Both the position numbers and the translations under genes were made by a program. The notes under the pieces were generated by a model. It was not told where the DNA came from. It saw only the letters and a program-made list of their open reading frames with translations, and searched no databases. A DNA stretch of 64,000 bases from Aquarana catesbeiana (Eukaryota > Chordata > Amphibia > Anura > Ranidae), in NCBI RefSeq assembly GCF_042186555.1, contig NC_133329.1, positions 75,222,557 to 75,286,556 on the forward strand, in the 5' to 3' direction. Position 1 is the first letter of the stretch, and each line of letters opens with the position of its first letter. Positions 24,201 to 31,833 of the stretch are shown here, in pieces.

Positions 24201-27200
24201 CTTCTTGCAGGAGCACAAGGTGGTTCAGTGGTCAAGGCTCTTCTGCTGGACAGCTCGTATGCAGTCAGGGCGGTGACGCGTGATGTCAGCAAACCAGCTG
24301 CTGTAAAGCTGAAGGAGGCTGGCGCAGAGGTAGTAGCTGCAGATATGAATGACGAGAAGAGCCTTAAGTCGGCATTCAGTGGAGCTTATGGAGCTTTTGT
24401 GGTCACCAACTTCTTTGATCACTTTAGTAAGGAGAAAGAATTTGAACAGGTAATAACTGCTATTAGTGACTTTTTTTTATATGCAAGGGGTAAAAGGGGT
24501 GCCCAAAATTGGAATAAATCAGAGGAACCAATGTATTTCTTAAGAATCCATCTATTTCTTTATTTGTGCAACTAAAACAAGCCTACACGTTTTAGAAGTA
24601 CTCTTCTTCATCAGGGCTGGTAGAAAGCTCACCGAGTAATAGGTTTGCTACATGTGTTAGAAAAACCTTTAATAAGCACCTGGCTTGAATGAAGCTCAGT
24701 CCATAGCTGGAGCGAATGCTAGAGAAGGTAAAGGGCTGGCTTGACATCTTATATACTGTATTTTAAATACAGTAAGCTGCATCTATGAACAGATGCAGAA
24801 TAACCATTGACAACTGTTTCTACATAGGGGGTTATTTACGAAAGGCAAATCCACTTTGCAATGGAAGTGCACTTGGAAGTGCAGTTGCTGTAAATCTGAG
24901 GGGGACATGCAAGGGAAATAAAAAAACAGCATTTTTGCTTGTAAATGATTGGATGATAAAATCAGCAGAGCTTCCCCTCATTTCAGAGCTTCCCCTCAGA
25001 TGTACAGTGACTGCACTTTCAAGTGTACTTGCAGTGCACTTGTGGTGCAAAGTGGATTTGCCTTTAGTAAATCAACCCCATAGTGCAAATGTGTCCCCCT
25101 AACATTCAAACTGTTTTTGACTGGTTGTCTACCAGCAAGCACTTAATTGGTGCAACACCATCTGCTGCCAGGAAGTCAATCACAGCATGTTGCTTAAATT
25201 GCATGGATGATGGTTCATCACAGGTTTCCTTTTAATACAGAGTAGCAAAAATACATTCATTGTAATGATATTACTTTAACTGAGCTTGTCCCATATCAGT
25301 GCTGCCATCTGTTGGTGAAATATGAATGTAAAAAAATTCTACTAAAACATTGCCCTGGTTAATTCAACCATTCTAGCAGCTTCTAGTATTGTGCTACTGA
25401 AGAAAATGTCCAATAGGGTTGACTGCAACAAGTTAAAAAAAAGAGTCTACTGCAGTATGTTAATATTGGCCAGGACTTGATGAGGTTCCTATGACTGAGG
25501 ACAGAGGCTGTTTTCTTACCCAATACAATATTGCTCCTACTCTCAAAGGCTTTGTAATTCCTAATGAGGCCCTGCCTACAAAAGTTGCTATGTGGTTTCT
25601 TGTGTTGCAGGGAAAACGGATCGCAGACATCTGCAAACTGCAGGGCCTAAAGCACGTAGTCTTTAGTGGTCTGGAAAATGTCCACAAATTGACCGGAGGC
25701 AAGCTGAAGGTTCTTCACTTTGATGGTAAAGGAGAAGTGGAGGAATATTTTAGGCAGATTAAAGTACCCATGACCAGCACAAGACTCGCCTTTTACTTCG
25801 AGAACTACCTGACTAGCTGCAGACCGAAGAAATGCCCAGATGGCAAGACATATCAGTTGGGTAAGGTTTCATTGAGAGTATTGTGTAGTTACAGTTATAC
25901 ATTCATAAATGCTTGTACATTCATGGAGCCATTTATGAAGGCAAGGTGGGCACATAGTGGGGCATGCAGTTTGATGGGTGCCATGGTGGAGGCACTAAGA
26001 AAGGACATCAGTGAGAAACAGAACCCAAGAGCCACAAAAGACAAAATCCATCCAATTAGATTACAAACCCACGTTTATAATTAAAACAACTGCGCTTAGG
26101 ATAGGGGTAGAGAGATAGGTTTGCTGCCTCACCTAATAGGGCTCCCCTAGGGGTACTCTAAATAATGAAGAGCCAGACAAAGAAATGGGGTATGTGGCGC
26201 TACCTAATGGCTAAGGGCAAATAGATGTATGTGGGGGGAGTGAGAGGACTGCACCGTAAGTGTGTGAACCCCAGCAGTGCACAATTCATAAACCCCAACC
26301 TGGGATAAAGTGTCAGTACCTCATATATTGATGTGTCTGTGGCGTGTATGTGGGTGTGACAATAGGAAACATATACACCCTGTAAATCGGGTAAGTCAAC
26401 TGCCGTGCAGGATGGCCCCTGCATATATTTATTTTCACTGTGCTATTTTGGTAGTTGGATGTAATACTACCAGGCACTCACTATTTGTTTTATTGTGTAA
26501 TTATGTCTCATACTTATTTGGTTATGTAGTTGCTGGGACCTACATGCCACTTATTCACTTTTTTGTGCATATACATATATCACACAATTATAGGTCGTGC
26601 TCTGTGGCTACCATATACAGGGGACATCCTGCACGGCAGTTCACTTACACGATTTACAGGGTATATATGTTTCCTATTGTCACACCCACATACACTCCAC
26701 AGACACATCAATATATGAAGTACTGACACTTTATCCCAGGTTAGGGTTTATGAATTGTGCACGGCTTAGGGTTCACACACTTACGGTGCAGTCCTCTCAC
26801 TCCCCTCACATATGTCTGTTTGCCCTTAGCCATTAGGTAGCGCCACGTACCCCATTTCTATGTCTGGTTCTAGATTACAAACCCAATGCCATATCTCAAG
26901 CAAACAAACACCCGTGTATTGGGGGGTTGCGTTCATGCTGTGGCTGCACCACACTCCCCCTATAAATAATAGACAGTCATAGTCCAATCAAAGCACATAG
27001 GATTTGGACCGTTGTGTTGAAGCACCCCTATAGAAAACAATAGGCAGACATGGTCCCATAAATGTAGAAAGCACTTGGATTGTGGTACCATAGCACCACA
27101 CTGCCCTTACAGAGAACAATAGGTAGTCATGGTCCTATCAAAGCAGCTTGCATTTGAACCATTGTGTTGTAGCACAATGGTCTAAATGCTATCTGCGTTG

Positions 27201-28091
27201 ATAGGACCATGGCTTCCATTGTTCTCTTTACCTGTAGGCTGTGTGTGGTGCAGTCGAAGGCCCAAAACAACAAGGGGTTGAGCCATTACAGACCGAATGT
27301 AGCCATTAGAGAGAATCAGAAAGCTAGTGGTGACCCTGCATTTGTTTAAATGCGAATTTGAACGGTTCCATTTTACTTTAAATTTCTCATTGTTCTATCC
27401 TTAACTCCCCTTTAGTTCTTCCCATGGGAGCTGTTCCAATGGATGGAATATCTGTCGCAGATCTCGGCCCAATTGTCCACAGTATCCTACAGAATTCCTC
27501 AGAATACATCGGGAAGAATATCGGCTTGAGTGCAGATAAGCTAACTGTTCAACAATACGCAGAGATCTTCTCTGAGGTGACCGGAAAGACCATTGTAGAC
27601 TCCAAGGTGAGGCTGGTTATATTCCATTGACCATCTACTTGTTTCTAGCGGTGCTGTCATCATCCTTAGAGGCAGAAACCTTCACATTTCATAAACTGAA
27701 ATCAGTCCATTTATTGCCACAGAACATTGGCACCTGGTAAATTCTCCTTTAGTGCTAACAAGGCATTTAGTTCAATAGTTCTTGTCTTGGCATCAAATAT
27801 CCAGAGGAGGAGAAGAGAAGGATTTGTAACACATTTTTCATAAAAAATTAAATTGACCAAAAAAACATACTTTTTAGTGTTGAAAAATCTTCTCTTTTGT
27901 TGTCCACATAGATCACCCCTGAGGCATATGAAAAACTCGGCTTTCCAGGAGCAGATGAGATGGCAAATATGTTTAGATTCTACCATATGAGACCTGATCG
28001 CAATGTGGAGTTGACCCACAAACTGAACCCAGACCTGAAAACCTTTAAACAGTTTATGGTTTCCAAGAAGGACACTTTTAAAGACTTGTAA
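3211..28091 (+). CDS. nmral1: NMRAL1-like NADPH-sensor protein, gene 1, complete, five exons
   Basis: Exons 3211-3250, 24211-24449, 25611-25860, 27416-27606 and 27912-28091 all have GT/AG borders and join in phase to 900 bases: 299 residues plus stop, the length of human NMRAL1. The product is an atypical short-chain dehydrogenase of the NmrA family. In mammals this cytoplasmic protein senses the NADPH/NADP ratio and regulates argininosuccinate synthase and NF-kB; that role is inherited by homology here. Visible features: Rossmann motif GATGAQGG at residues 11-18; R37 and K41 for the NADP phosphate; YGAFVVTN near 80; SGLEN at 112-116 with no YxxxK catalytic pair, as expected; HFDGKGEVEEY with K133; Y246 at the start of exon 5; and a LGFPGADEMANMFRFY block. 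Residue 92, a lysine in the human protein and in gene 3, is glutamate here. Intron 1 is 20,960 bases, almost all repeats. The start sits in a good context (gtcATGG). Confidence 0.93.
3839..4075. repeat. Foldback (long hairpin) element
   Basis: 3839-3955 is nearly the reverse complement of 3962-4075 (TCCATGAAAAAGGCATC at one end, GATGCCTTTTTCATGGA at the other). The arms are about 110 bases with a very short loop. The centre carries an ACGCGTTTCACATC motif resembling the ACGCGTTTCG motif at 13671. It lies in intron 1 of gene 1. Confidence 0.8.
4096..4377. mobile_element. hAT-type MITE with 8-bp target duplication
   Basis: Ends CAGCCTTTCTCAACC and ..GTTGAGAATCACTG are inverted repeats. The flanks carry a perfect 8-base direct repeat GGCTAGTG (4088-4095 and 4378-4385), the signature of hAT transposition. 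It has no coding capacity. Confidence 0.88.
4445..4812. mobile_element. MITE, CTCCCAAC-ended family, copy 1
   Basis: It begins GATACCTCCCAAC and ends GTTGGGAGCTATGC. Inside is a run of GAGGGACA and CAGGGACAG phrases. A second copy in the opposite orientation lies at 10827-11204, sharing both ends and the inner GGGACA motifs. Confidence 0.7.
4813..5135. other. Unassigned intron sequence
   Basis: Intron 1 sequence between a MITE and a TTAA-flanked element. No supported feature. Confidence 0.4.
5140..6135. mobile_element. Non-autonomous TTAA-flanked element (piggyBac-like), copy 1
   Basis: TTAA-CCACTTC at the left and ACCGG-TTAA at the right. Outer TTAA duplications and CC-starting ends suit a piggyBac-type element, though no transposase is present, so the superfamily is inferred. 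The first third is GC-rich. The last third carries the family core CAAATACCACCAAAAGAAAG, also found in the elements ending at 21914 and 57562. Confidence 0.65.
6364..6682. mobile_element. Probable MITE
   Basis: TTTGACACATGCAGACC near the left end matches the reverse complement of GGTCTACATGTGTAAAAG at the right. A short perfect palindrome around CATCCGTCGACGGATG lies inside. The exact borders and target duplication are unclear. Confidence 0.45.
6949..7021 (+). mobile_element. L2-family LINE 3' tail
   Basis: GTAAAGCGCTGCGTAAAC followed by GGCGCTATATAAATCC and an (AAT)n end. The same tail in reverse starts the larger LINE at 22757. It replaces part of the left inverted repeat of the Tc1 element, as shown by comparison with the intact right repeat. 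Confidence 0.75.
7146..8192 (+). pseudogene. Tc1 transposase, open frame but defective
   Basis: A 348-codon frame with Tc1 order. The paired helix-turn-helix region runs from about residue 33 (KELSEDLKKRIV) to 150, with RPKKLSARAQRH in the linker. The DDE domain follows, with WSDETKINLFG carrying the first Asp, HGGGSVIVWG, and SPDLNIIEHLWG carrying the final acidic residue. Three things indicate it is not active. The usual Met codon just before GCACCTCATGGC is absent, so the frame runs on from an upstream leader ATG. The second catalytic block reads QHNDPKHTS, one residue short of the DNDPKH form normal for Tc1 proteins. The stretch between KRKV and EEWKR is shorter than usual. All losses are multiples of three, so the frame stays open. 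Confidence 0.85.
8334..9335 (-). mobile_element. 5'-truncated L1-type LINE fragment
   Basis: The minus-strand frame from about 9330 to 8854 encodes the end of an L1-like ORF2, with NLLKMSILPKYLFLLKTLPI and an IRFIWAHKRPRIP block. A T run at 8333 is the poly-A tail of a minus-strand copy. Imperfect direct repeats (ACACTCACTACTT before it, ACACACTACTTT after) flank it, as expected for target-primed insertion into the Tc1 element. Confidence 0.82.
9728..10136. mobile_element. Possible MITE
   Basis: GGTCCTTTCACGC at the left and GTGAATGGGCCCTAA at the right form imperfect inverted ends. The interior is rich in TGCA and GCAGT phrases. There is no coding capacity, and the borders are approximate. 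Confidence 0.4.
10225..10557. mobile_element. MITE with CCCCTTTCAC ends
   Basis: GGGCCCCTTTCAC at the left and GTGAAAGGGGCC at the right are inverted repeats. The middle holds palindromic stretches and no frame of note. It resembles other short elements here whose ends read CTTTCAC (9728, 29066). Confidence 0.6.
10558..10826. other. Unassigned, purine-rich intron sequence
   Basis: 10650-10760 is almost all A and G on the + strand. No gene or element ends were seen. Confidence 0.4.
10827..11204. mobile_element. MITE, CTCCCAAC-ended family, copy 2
   Basis: GGCATAGCTCCCAACTGTCC to AAGTTGGGAGGTATGGC, in the opposite orientation to the copy at 4445-4812 and sharing its inner motifs. Confidence 0.7.
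11205..11753. other. Unassigned intron sequence
   Basis: Contains a C run at about 11430 but no feature I can support. Confidence 0.4.
11757..12181. mobile_element. Harbinger-derived MITE 1
   Basis: AGGCCCGTACACACGATCGG at the left and the inverse ..GATCGTGTGTATGAGGCT at the right, flanked by TAA on both sides (11754-11756 and 12182-12184). The ends match those of the 7.2-kb Harbinger at 44862-52020. The interior repeats the CCGATCG and GTGTGTA phrases. Confidence 0.82.
12240..12556. mobile_element. Possible MITE with GGCCATACAC ends
   Basis: AAGGCTGACCATACACT at the left and AGTGTATGGCCAGCTT at the right are inverted repeats. The interior is AT-rich. I could not fix a target duplication. 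Confidence 0.5.
12869..13060. mobile_element. Harbinger-derived MITE 2, truncated
   Basis: A TAA followed by TGCCTTGTACACACGATCGG gives the left end. Inner phrases TCTTGCATACACACGGTC match the family. No right end is present, so the copy is broken near 13060. Confidence 0.6.
13387..13491 (+). repeat. 105-bp direct repeat, copy A
   Basis: CTCCAGTCTGTGTCTTAG through GGGTATGGAGGAG matches 17037-17140 almost perfectly in the same orientation. The pair brackets a 3.5-kb segment that ends in a Penelope-type endonuclease remnant, so they may be terminal repeats of such an element or copies of the insertion site. Confidence 0.7.
13492..16706. other. Segment between 105-bp repeats, no intact gene
   Basis: Contains an ACGCGTTTCGACCCC motif at 13671 followed by GGGTCTTCTTCAGAGG, an (AAT)n run near 14295, a purine tract (15030-15320) and a GC-rich stretch 15890-16290. 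I found no reverse transcriptase frame. A long minus-strand frame at 14978-15574 is rich in S, F, L and P only because of the purine tract. Confidence 0.45.
15030..15320 (+). repeat. Purine-strand tract
   Basis: The + strand is overwhelmingly A and G for about 290 bases, for example AAGAAAAGAAGGAAAAGGGG. Such strand asymmetry can adopt triplex structures, but nothing here proves that. There is no tandem unit. Confidence 0.75.
16707..17042 (-). pseudogene. Penelope-like element, GIY-YIG endonuclease remnant
   Basis: Read on the minus strand, the frame starts at the 17037 junction with CGAYYIGKTKQELWRRIS. It continues through KHMYSMEIGNRYLPIGRHV and a distal QKEQKWIFQLQAT..PPGLNE block, then stops at 16707. 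The YYIG box, downstream arginines, ARHV-like motif and terminal WIF-LQ-PPGLNE match the C-terminal GIY-YIG nuclease of vertebrate Penelope-like retroelements. The reverse transcriptase part is missing, cut off at the 105-bp repeat. It is the last ~110 residues of a longer polyprotein. Confidence 0.8.
17037..17140 (+). repeat. 105-bp direct repeat, copy B
   Basis: Second copy of 13387-13491. It abuts the truncated Penelope frame directly at 17037. Confidence 0.7.
17141..17461. other. Unassigned intron sequence
   Basis: No supported feature between the direct repeat and the next TTAA-flanked element. Confidence 0.4.
17466..18899. mobile_element. TTAA-flanked element, copy 2A, right end lost
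   Basis: Starts TTAA-CCACTTACC. It has the GC-rich left section seen in copy 1 (CTCTGGGTGGACGTACTATG) and then a large minisatellite. It is interrupted at 18896 by a second TTAA-CCACTTCC start. The inner block GGCATGTGGCCAGGCTGTG recurs in related form near 21160, confirming common ancestry with copy 2B. Confidence 0.6.
17886..18715. repeat. Compound minisatellite, 21-bp and 10-bp units
   Basis: First part: CCCCCACAATACTCTGCAAT-type 21-bp units. Second part: CCCCGCCATA and CTCCGCCATA 10-bp units. Both units lack stop codons in most frames, creating open frames up to 364 codons on both strands that have no protein logic. The array continues, duplicated, at 19444-19885. Confidence 0.92.
18268..20621 (+). 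repeat. Recent 1.18-kb tandem duplication
   Basis: 18268-19443 and 19444-20621 are the same sequence. The offset is 1176 bases at the start and grows to 1178 only through one extra A in each of two A runs. The junction at CGCCCACA|ATACTCTG shows microhomology with CCCCCACAATACTC in the array. Near identity implies a very recent event or an assembly artefact. Confidence 0.9.
18900..21914. mobile_element. TTAA-flanked element, copy 2B
   Basis: Begins TTAA-CCACTTCCTGCCC (18896) and ends CAAGTGG-TTAA (21915-21918). The distal part contains the family core AAATACCACCAAAAGAAAGC. It is enlarged by the tandem duplication described separately. No transposase frame is present. Confidence 0.65.
21919..22756. 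other. Unassigned intron 1 sequence
   Basis: No gene, array or element end recognised. Confidence 0.4.
22757..24165 (-). mobile_element. L2/CR1-type LINE, 5'-truncated
   Basis: On the minus strand, from 24165 towards 22757, are the C-terminal parts of a reverse transcriptase. These include an LSAAFDTVDH block, GVPQGSVLGPLLF, a YHFYTNDTQ segment where FADD is expected, WMSHHFLKLNLSKTE, and a terminal NAAARLIHLTNRS..SLKTFL domain. At least one stop interrupts it (near 23490). The 3' end has GCGCTATATAAATCC and an (AAT)n tail. Its truncated end lies about 45 bases before exon 2 of gene 1. Confidence 0.85.
24211..24449 (+). CDS. nmral1: Gene 1 exon 2
   Basis: Follows CTTCTTGCAG and ends before GTAATA. 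It completes GATGAQGG, then carries RAVTRDVSK (R37, K41), the acidic AADMNDEKS loop and YGAFVVTNFFDHF. The last residues are KEFEQ, with glutamate at position 92. The length of 239 bases equals that of gene 3 exon 2. Confidence 0.95.
24828..25079. mobile_element. MITE with 4-bp ATAG target duplication
   Basis: GGGGTTATTTACGAAAGGC at the left and GCCTTTAGTAAATCAACCCC at the right are inverted ends. ATAG flanks both sides (24824-24827 and 25080-25083). A partial relative lies inside the Harbinger at 49150-49252. Confidence 0.8.
25084..25610. other. Remainder of gene 1 intron 2
   Basis: No further element recognised. The intron ends in TTGTGTTGCAG. Confidence 0.5.
25611..25860 (+). CDS. nmral1: Gene 1 exon 3
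   Basis: Encodes residues 94 to 177 (first base): GKRIADICK, VVFSGLENVHKLTGGK, HFDGKGEVEEYF with K133, VPMTSTRLAFYFEN and PDGKTYQL. The donor is GTAAGG. Position 111 is Phe, where human and gene 3 have Tyr. Confidence 0.95.
26170..26873. repeat. Large inverted repeat in intron 3
   Basis: 26170-26424 and 26620-26873 are about 250-base inverted copies (GAGCCAGACAAAGAAATGGG against CCCATTTCTATGTCTGGTTC) around a ~195-base AT-rich spacer. The arms differ by scattered substitutions and indels, so they are not an assembly mirror. The pre-mRNA of gene 1 could form a long duplex here. Confidence 0.85.
26945..27240. repeat. ~83-bp tandem repeat with inverted final unit
   Basis: The phrase AGACAGTCATAGTCC is repeated as GGCAGACATGGTCCC and AGGTAGTCATGGTCC at roughly 83-base steps. 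A last unit runs in reverse (GGACCATGGCTTCCATTG). It lies in intron 3 of gene 1. Confidence 0.7.
27416..27606 (+). CDS. nmral1: Gene 1 exon 4
   Basis: The acceptor is CCCCTTTAG. It encodes VLPMGAVPMDGISVADLGP, then the ENIGL-like KNIGLSADKLTVQQYAEIF segment, ending DSK before GTGAGG. 191 bases restore phase 0. Confidence 0.95.
27912..28091 (+). CDS. nmral1: Gene 1 exon 5 and stop
   Basis: The acceptor is TCCACATAG. It begins ITPEAY (Y246), continues KLGFPGADEMANMFRFY and RPDRNVELTHKLNPDLKTF, and ends KDTFKDL-TAA. Confidence 0.95.
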   Translation: MTPEAYEKLGFPGADEMANMFRFYHMRPDRNVELTHKLNPDLKTFKQFMVSKKDTFKDL

Positions 28092-28117
28092 CATGTCATT
28101 ACCTAATATATATCAGC

Positions 28118-28123
28118 ATTAAA
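28118..28123 (+). promoter_or_regulatory. Poly(A) signal candidate, gene 1
   Basis: ATTAAA 27 bases after the stop codon, followed by a T-rich stretch. No stronger AATAAA occurs in the next 100 bases. Confidence 0.45.
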
Positions 28124-29065
28124 ACTTTTTTCTTTATCATAAACTGCTCTACTTTATATGAGTAAAATTGTTGTGGTGTTGCTGTTCATATCACTCATAA
28201 TTTATTGTTTTCGCCATCAGTCATTAGCTCCACCACGGCATCCTCTGATGGACCTCAGATGCCCTGAACATGTCTGAGACATGTAAAACCTATAAAACAT
28301 TTTACTGTCCTCTAATAGTCCACAAACATTTTAGAGTTAAAATCCAGGCACAAAATTTTTTATTTAAATATATTTCTTAATAGCTACAAACCAAGCTAAG
28401 CCTCAAATGATTTTGCAAACTCAGTTATTACTTTGTAGAAGTAGTAATAGTATCATCACTGTTCTGTACATAGCCTGTGCAGAGAGCAGAGCTGCGGGAG
28501 GGACCCATTAGGCCCAACCCACTGTAGGCTTCCTGAAGAAGGGGCAGAGACAAGGCCAATCACCCTGCACAAGTAGAGGGAGCACCAGTTATTGGTCTTT
28601 TTTACGGGAAGCTCCTGCACTAAGGTTACAAGATTTTTCAAATTAAATCCAGAAATGTCTTACTGACCATGCCCACTTTTAACCACACCCATAAAACAAC
28701 AACCCATTTGTAGTCACACCCCCATTTTTTAACACACCCTGAAACAATTGGTCAGAATGTTTGGAACAAGAGGCAGACAAGGTGCGATGACATAATGCTT
28801 CTGTGCCACAGGTAGAGCAATTGTGGGCATGGCAGATTTGCAGTAACAGCAAGAAGGGGTGTGGTTAAAAAAAACTGAAACTACTCTGCTATTGGTCAAG
28901 AGTGTGTAAAGAGTGCAGGGTTCAAGAGTATGTAAACCACAGTATGCAAAGGTCAGGAGTGCATAATGCATAGAGTGCAGGGAACAGGAGCGTGTAACAT
29001 GTAGGGTGCGGGGGTCAGGAGGGTGTAACACACATGGTGCAGGGGTCAGGAGTGTATAATGCCTG
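28124..29065. other. Downstream of gene 1, unassigned
   Basis: No gene. 28890-29050 contains loosely repeated GTGCAGGGGTCAGGAGTGT phrases, a short degenerate tandem array of about 45-base units. Confidence 0.45.
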
Positions 29066-29361
29066 AGGGCTTTCACACTGGAGCAGTGCGCTGTCAGGAC
29101 GCTCAAAAAAGTCCTGCCAGCCGCATCTTTGAGACGCATTAGGAGCGGTGTGTATACACCGCTCCTAAAGCGCCCCTGCCCAATGGGCAGTGCCACTACA
29201 GCGGCGCTTTGCGGGTGGTTTTAACCCTTTTTCGGCTGCTAGCGTGGGTTAAAAGCACCCTGCTAGTGACTGAATAGCGCCGCAAAAAGGACGGTAAAAC
29301 ACCTCTAAAAATAGCAGCGTTTTACCACCGGCGGCGCACCGACCCAGTGTGAAAGTAGCCT
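29066..29361. mobile_element. MITE with CTTTCACACTGG ends
   Basis: AGGGCTTTCACACTGGAGC at the left and CCCAGTGTGAAAGTAGCCT at the right are inverted repeats around a GC-rich interior. Confidence 0.6.
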
Positions 29362-29412
29362 AAGTCATCATGTGCCAGGCTCAGGCCCAAGCAGAAGCAA
29401 GCAGACAATCAA

Positions 29413-29595
29413 ATATGGTGCTCAATATGGATTAAATAAATTATAATTATGCATGGCCATAGATATAATAAATAAAGTGTAATAAAGTGATTTGTGCAAC
29501 AGCAGGTACTACTTGCACAAATCACTTTATTTATTATATCTATGGCTATCCATAATTATAATTTATTTAATCCATATTGAGCACTATATTTGATT
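29413..29595. repeat. Foldback hairpin
   Basis: 29413-29500 and 29510-29595 are near-perfect inverted copies (TGCTCAATATGGATTAAATA against TATTTAATCCATATTGAGCA). The loop is under 20 bases, so this is a potential long hairpin in transcripts or single-stranded DNA. Confidence 0.85.
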
Positions 29596-30267
29596 GGCTG
29601 CTTGGCAGTTGGCACTGGCACACATGCACAAGATGATGATGATGATAAGATCGTTGTGTAGTACCTGCTGCCTGGGGGTTCCCCTTCATCCAATTTCCCA
29701 AGTCGCCTCTCTTCTCCAGCTAGTTCTCCTCCTCACTGACCTCACGTCACAGACCCGGTGTCCTGTCGAGAAATGCCACCAGGTCACGCTCAGGGAGAAG
29801 ATGATGCTGAGCAGAGGATGGTAGGCGGAGCTTTAGGCTCCGCCTCCACCAGTTACGTAGGGTAGACCCGCTCTGGCCAGTCACATTGATTGGCAAGCAT
29901 GGGGGCGTCTGTCGCTCCCCTCCCCACTGCCAGGCCAAGTAGCTTGTGTTGCTTCTTCCTCTCAGACTCCATTCCTGCTGTACAGAGGCTTCAAGAAGCT
30001 GATACCAAGTCAAATTTTTGCTTAACCTGCTTGCATTCAAAAGAAAAAAAAATTATAATGCTACTAGGGGTTATGGAAAAAGAAAGGTAATCTACCCACA
30101 GTAAGAGGAAATCCCCTCATAGGGCCCCTTTAGATGGTTTAATGCTATAGTGACAAAATGGTTTAATCTCACCACTGCTACCAAATGTAAGGGAATTCCA
30201 CTACTGTCACCATATAAAAATGTCATGTCATGGGGTGCACAAACACAGCATAATCACCAGATATAAT
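29596..30267. other. Unassigned sequence
   Basis: No supported gene. A short GATGATGAT run lies at about 29632. Confidence 0.4.
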
Positions 30268-30275
30268 CTTATGAC

Positions 30276-30607
30276 CAGGGCTTTTTTTCTCAAACAATAG
30301 GTGCTGGAACTCAACCACGACCCCCCAAAACCCCTCCCCCCACACACACCCTCCAATTTACATTAAATGTTGGGTGTGGTCATATTTCACAAACAGTAGA
30401 AGGGTCTTAAAGGGGCATTAAATATCAGGATTGCATTACAGAGTGCAGAGTTCATGGGGGTTACTCACAGAGTGCAGAGCTGTCACTTGTAAACACAGAA
30501 ACCAGACTTCTGTGTTTACAAGTGATTGTGGTGAGCAGGCACCAAAGGGTCTGAGCCAGAGGTAGAGGAACTGAGTTCCACCAAGTTCCCCCTGAAAAAA
30601 AGCCCTG
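30276..30607. mobile_element. hAT-type MITE with 8-bp target duplication
   Basis: Ends CAGGGCTTTTTTTCTC and CCCCTGAAAAAAAGCCCTG. A perfect direct repeat CTTATGAC lies at 30268-30275 and 30608-30615. Confidence 0.9.
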
Positions 30608-30615
30608 CTTATGAC

Positions 30616-31828
30616 AATAAATATCCCATAATATAAGCAAATTATGTAACCAAAAATGTGCAGCATTTTAAACACAGAAATTAAATCAATCCATATATGT
30701 GGGGAAAGATTTTTGACTTTCCATAGAATCTCAACAATACAAATAGTCCAATGTCTAAAAATGTAAATGTAGCTAGGTCCCGGGTCCCCTTTGGTCTAAT
30801 GAGAACCTCCAGAGTTAGGAATAGCTGAAATCCTTCTGTGTAGAGTGGGTTACAAGGCATGGTGGGTGTAATGCAAGATAGATTCATGGGCGCCAGACAC
30901 TTCTTAAATGCAAAGAGATTTATTTTCTCTTGAACTGAACTGTGGGAGAGCTGGTTTAGGGCCCGGACACCCTTTAGTAGTTGCAATGTGAATTAGCAGA
31001 CTCCGAGACTTCTATAGGTAGACAGCCATGCAGGGAAAGGCATCCAGCAAGAAACCACATCTGCATATGTAGACACACTGTCTCTTATGGCACAGTCTTT
31101 TAACAGTTTCCAACACAAGTTGTAACGGACTTCTATACTTCCTCTACAATCACTTCTTGTAGATCTTCACTCCACTGAGCTCCCAGTCTCTCTCACTAGA
31201 CGTGCTGGTCCACTGCCACTGGATCTCCTGAGCTCTTCCAACCTTCTCACTGAGTATCTTCCTCAAGCCTCACCCCCGTGTCCCTGCTCGGTCCCTGGCT
31301 TGACACGCAAGCGTTACCTCCTCTGGCTGGGTCCCTGGCTTGACACCTGCTGAAGTTTCCCAATTCTTCACCGTCCCCGGTTGGTGAGAATACTGCTCTG
31401 GTACTTGCTTTAACTACTCACTGTGGTCCCCAGTAACAAGGTGGGAGGTCCCTTAGTGGCGACAGCTTCCCCTCTACCGCTGACCATGTCAGGTTCTCTG
31501 GTCGGCAGAACCGTCACTTCTGGTTGGACTGCAATCCCAGCAATCCTATGCTGCTCTCTAGCATCTGGATAGACCCTCAGACAGCCTAGCAGCCAGATTT
31601 GCCGGGATAGGCCCAAACTCCGGCCTAGCAGCCCGGGCAGCACTACACATGTCCACCCAGACAGCCATCCAGGTGGCACAGAACCCTGGTTACCTGGCCT
31701 CACCCAAATAAATAGGCTCTCCCAGCAGGCCAAGGGACCCAAGAAGATCCCAGCCCATTGGCTGAGATACCCTATCTATTCCTAATCTGTCCTTGCAATG
31801 CCCTTGTCTTATCTAATGTCACCAGATA
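30616..31828. other. Unassigned sequence interrupted by the LTR element
   Basis: Possibly an older interspersed repeat: 31100-31800 is GC-richer than its surroundings and contains repeated TCCCTGGCTTGACAC phrases. It is split by the retrotransposon and resumes at 39714. No coding frame can be supported. Confidence 0.4.
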
Positions 31829-31833
31829 CCCGG

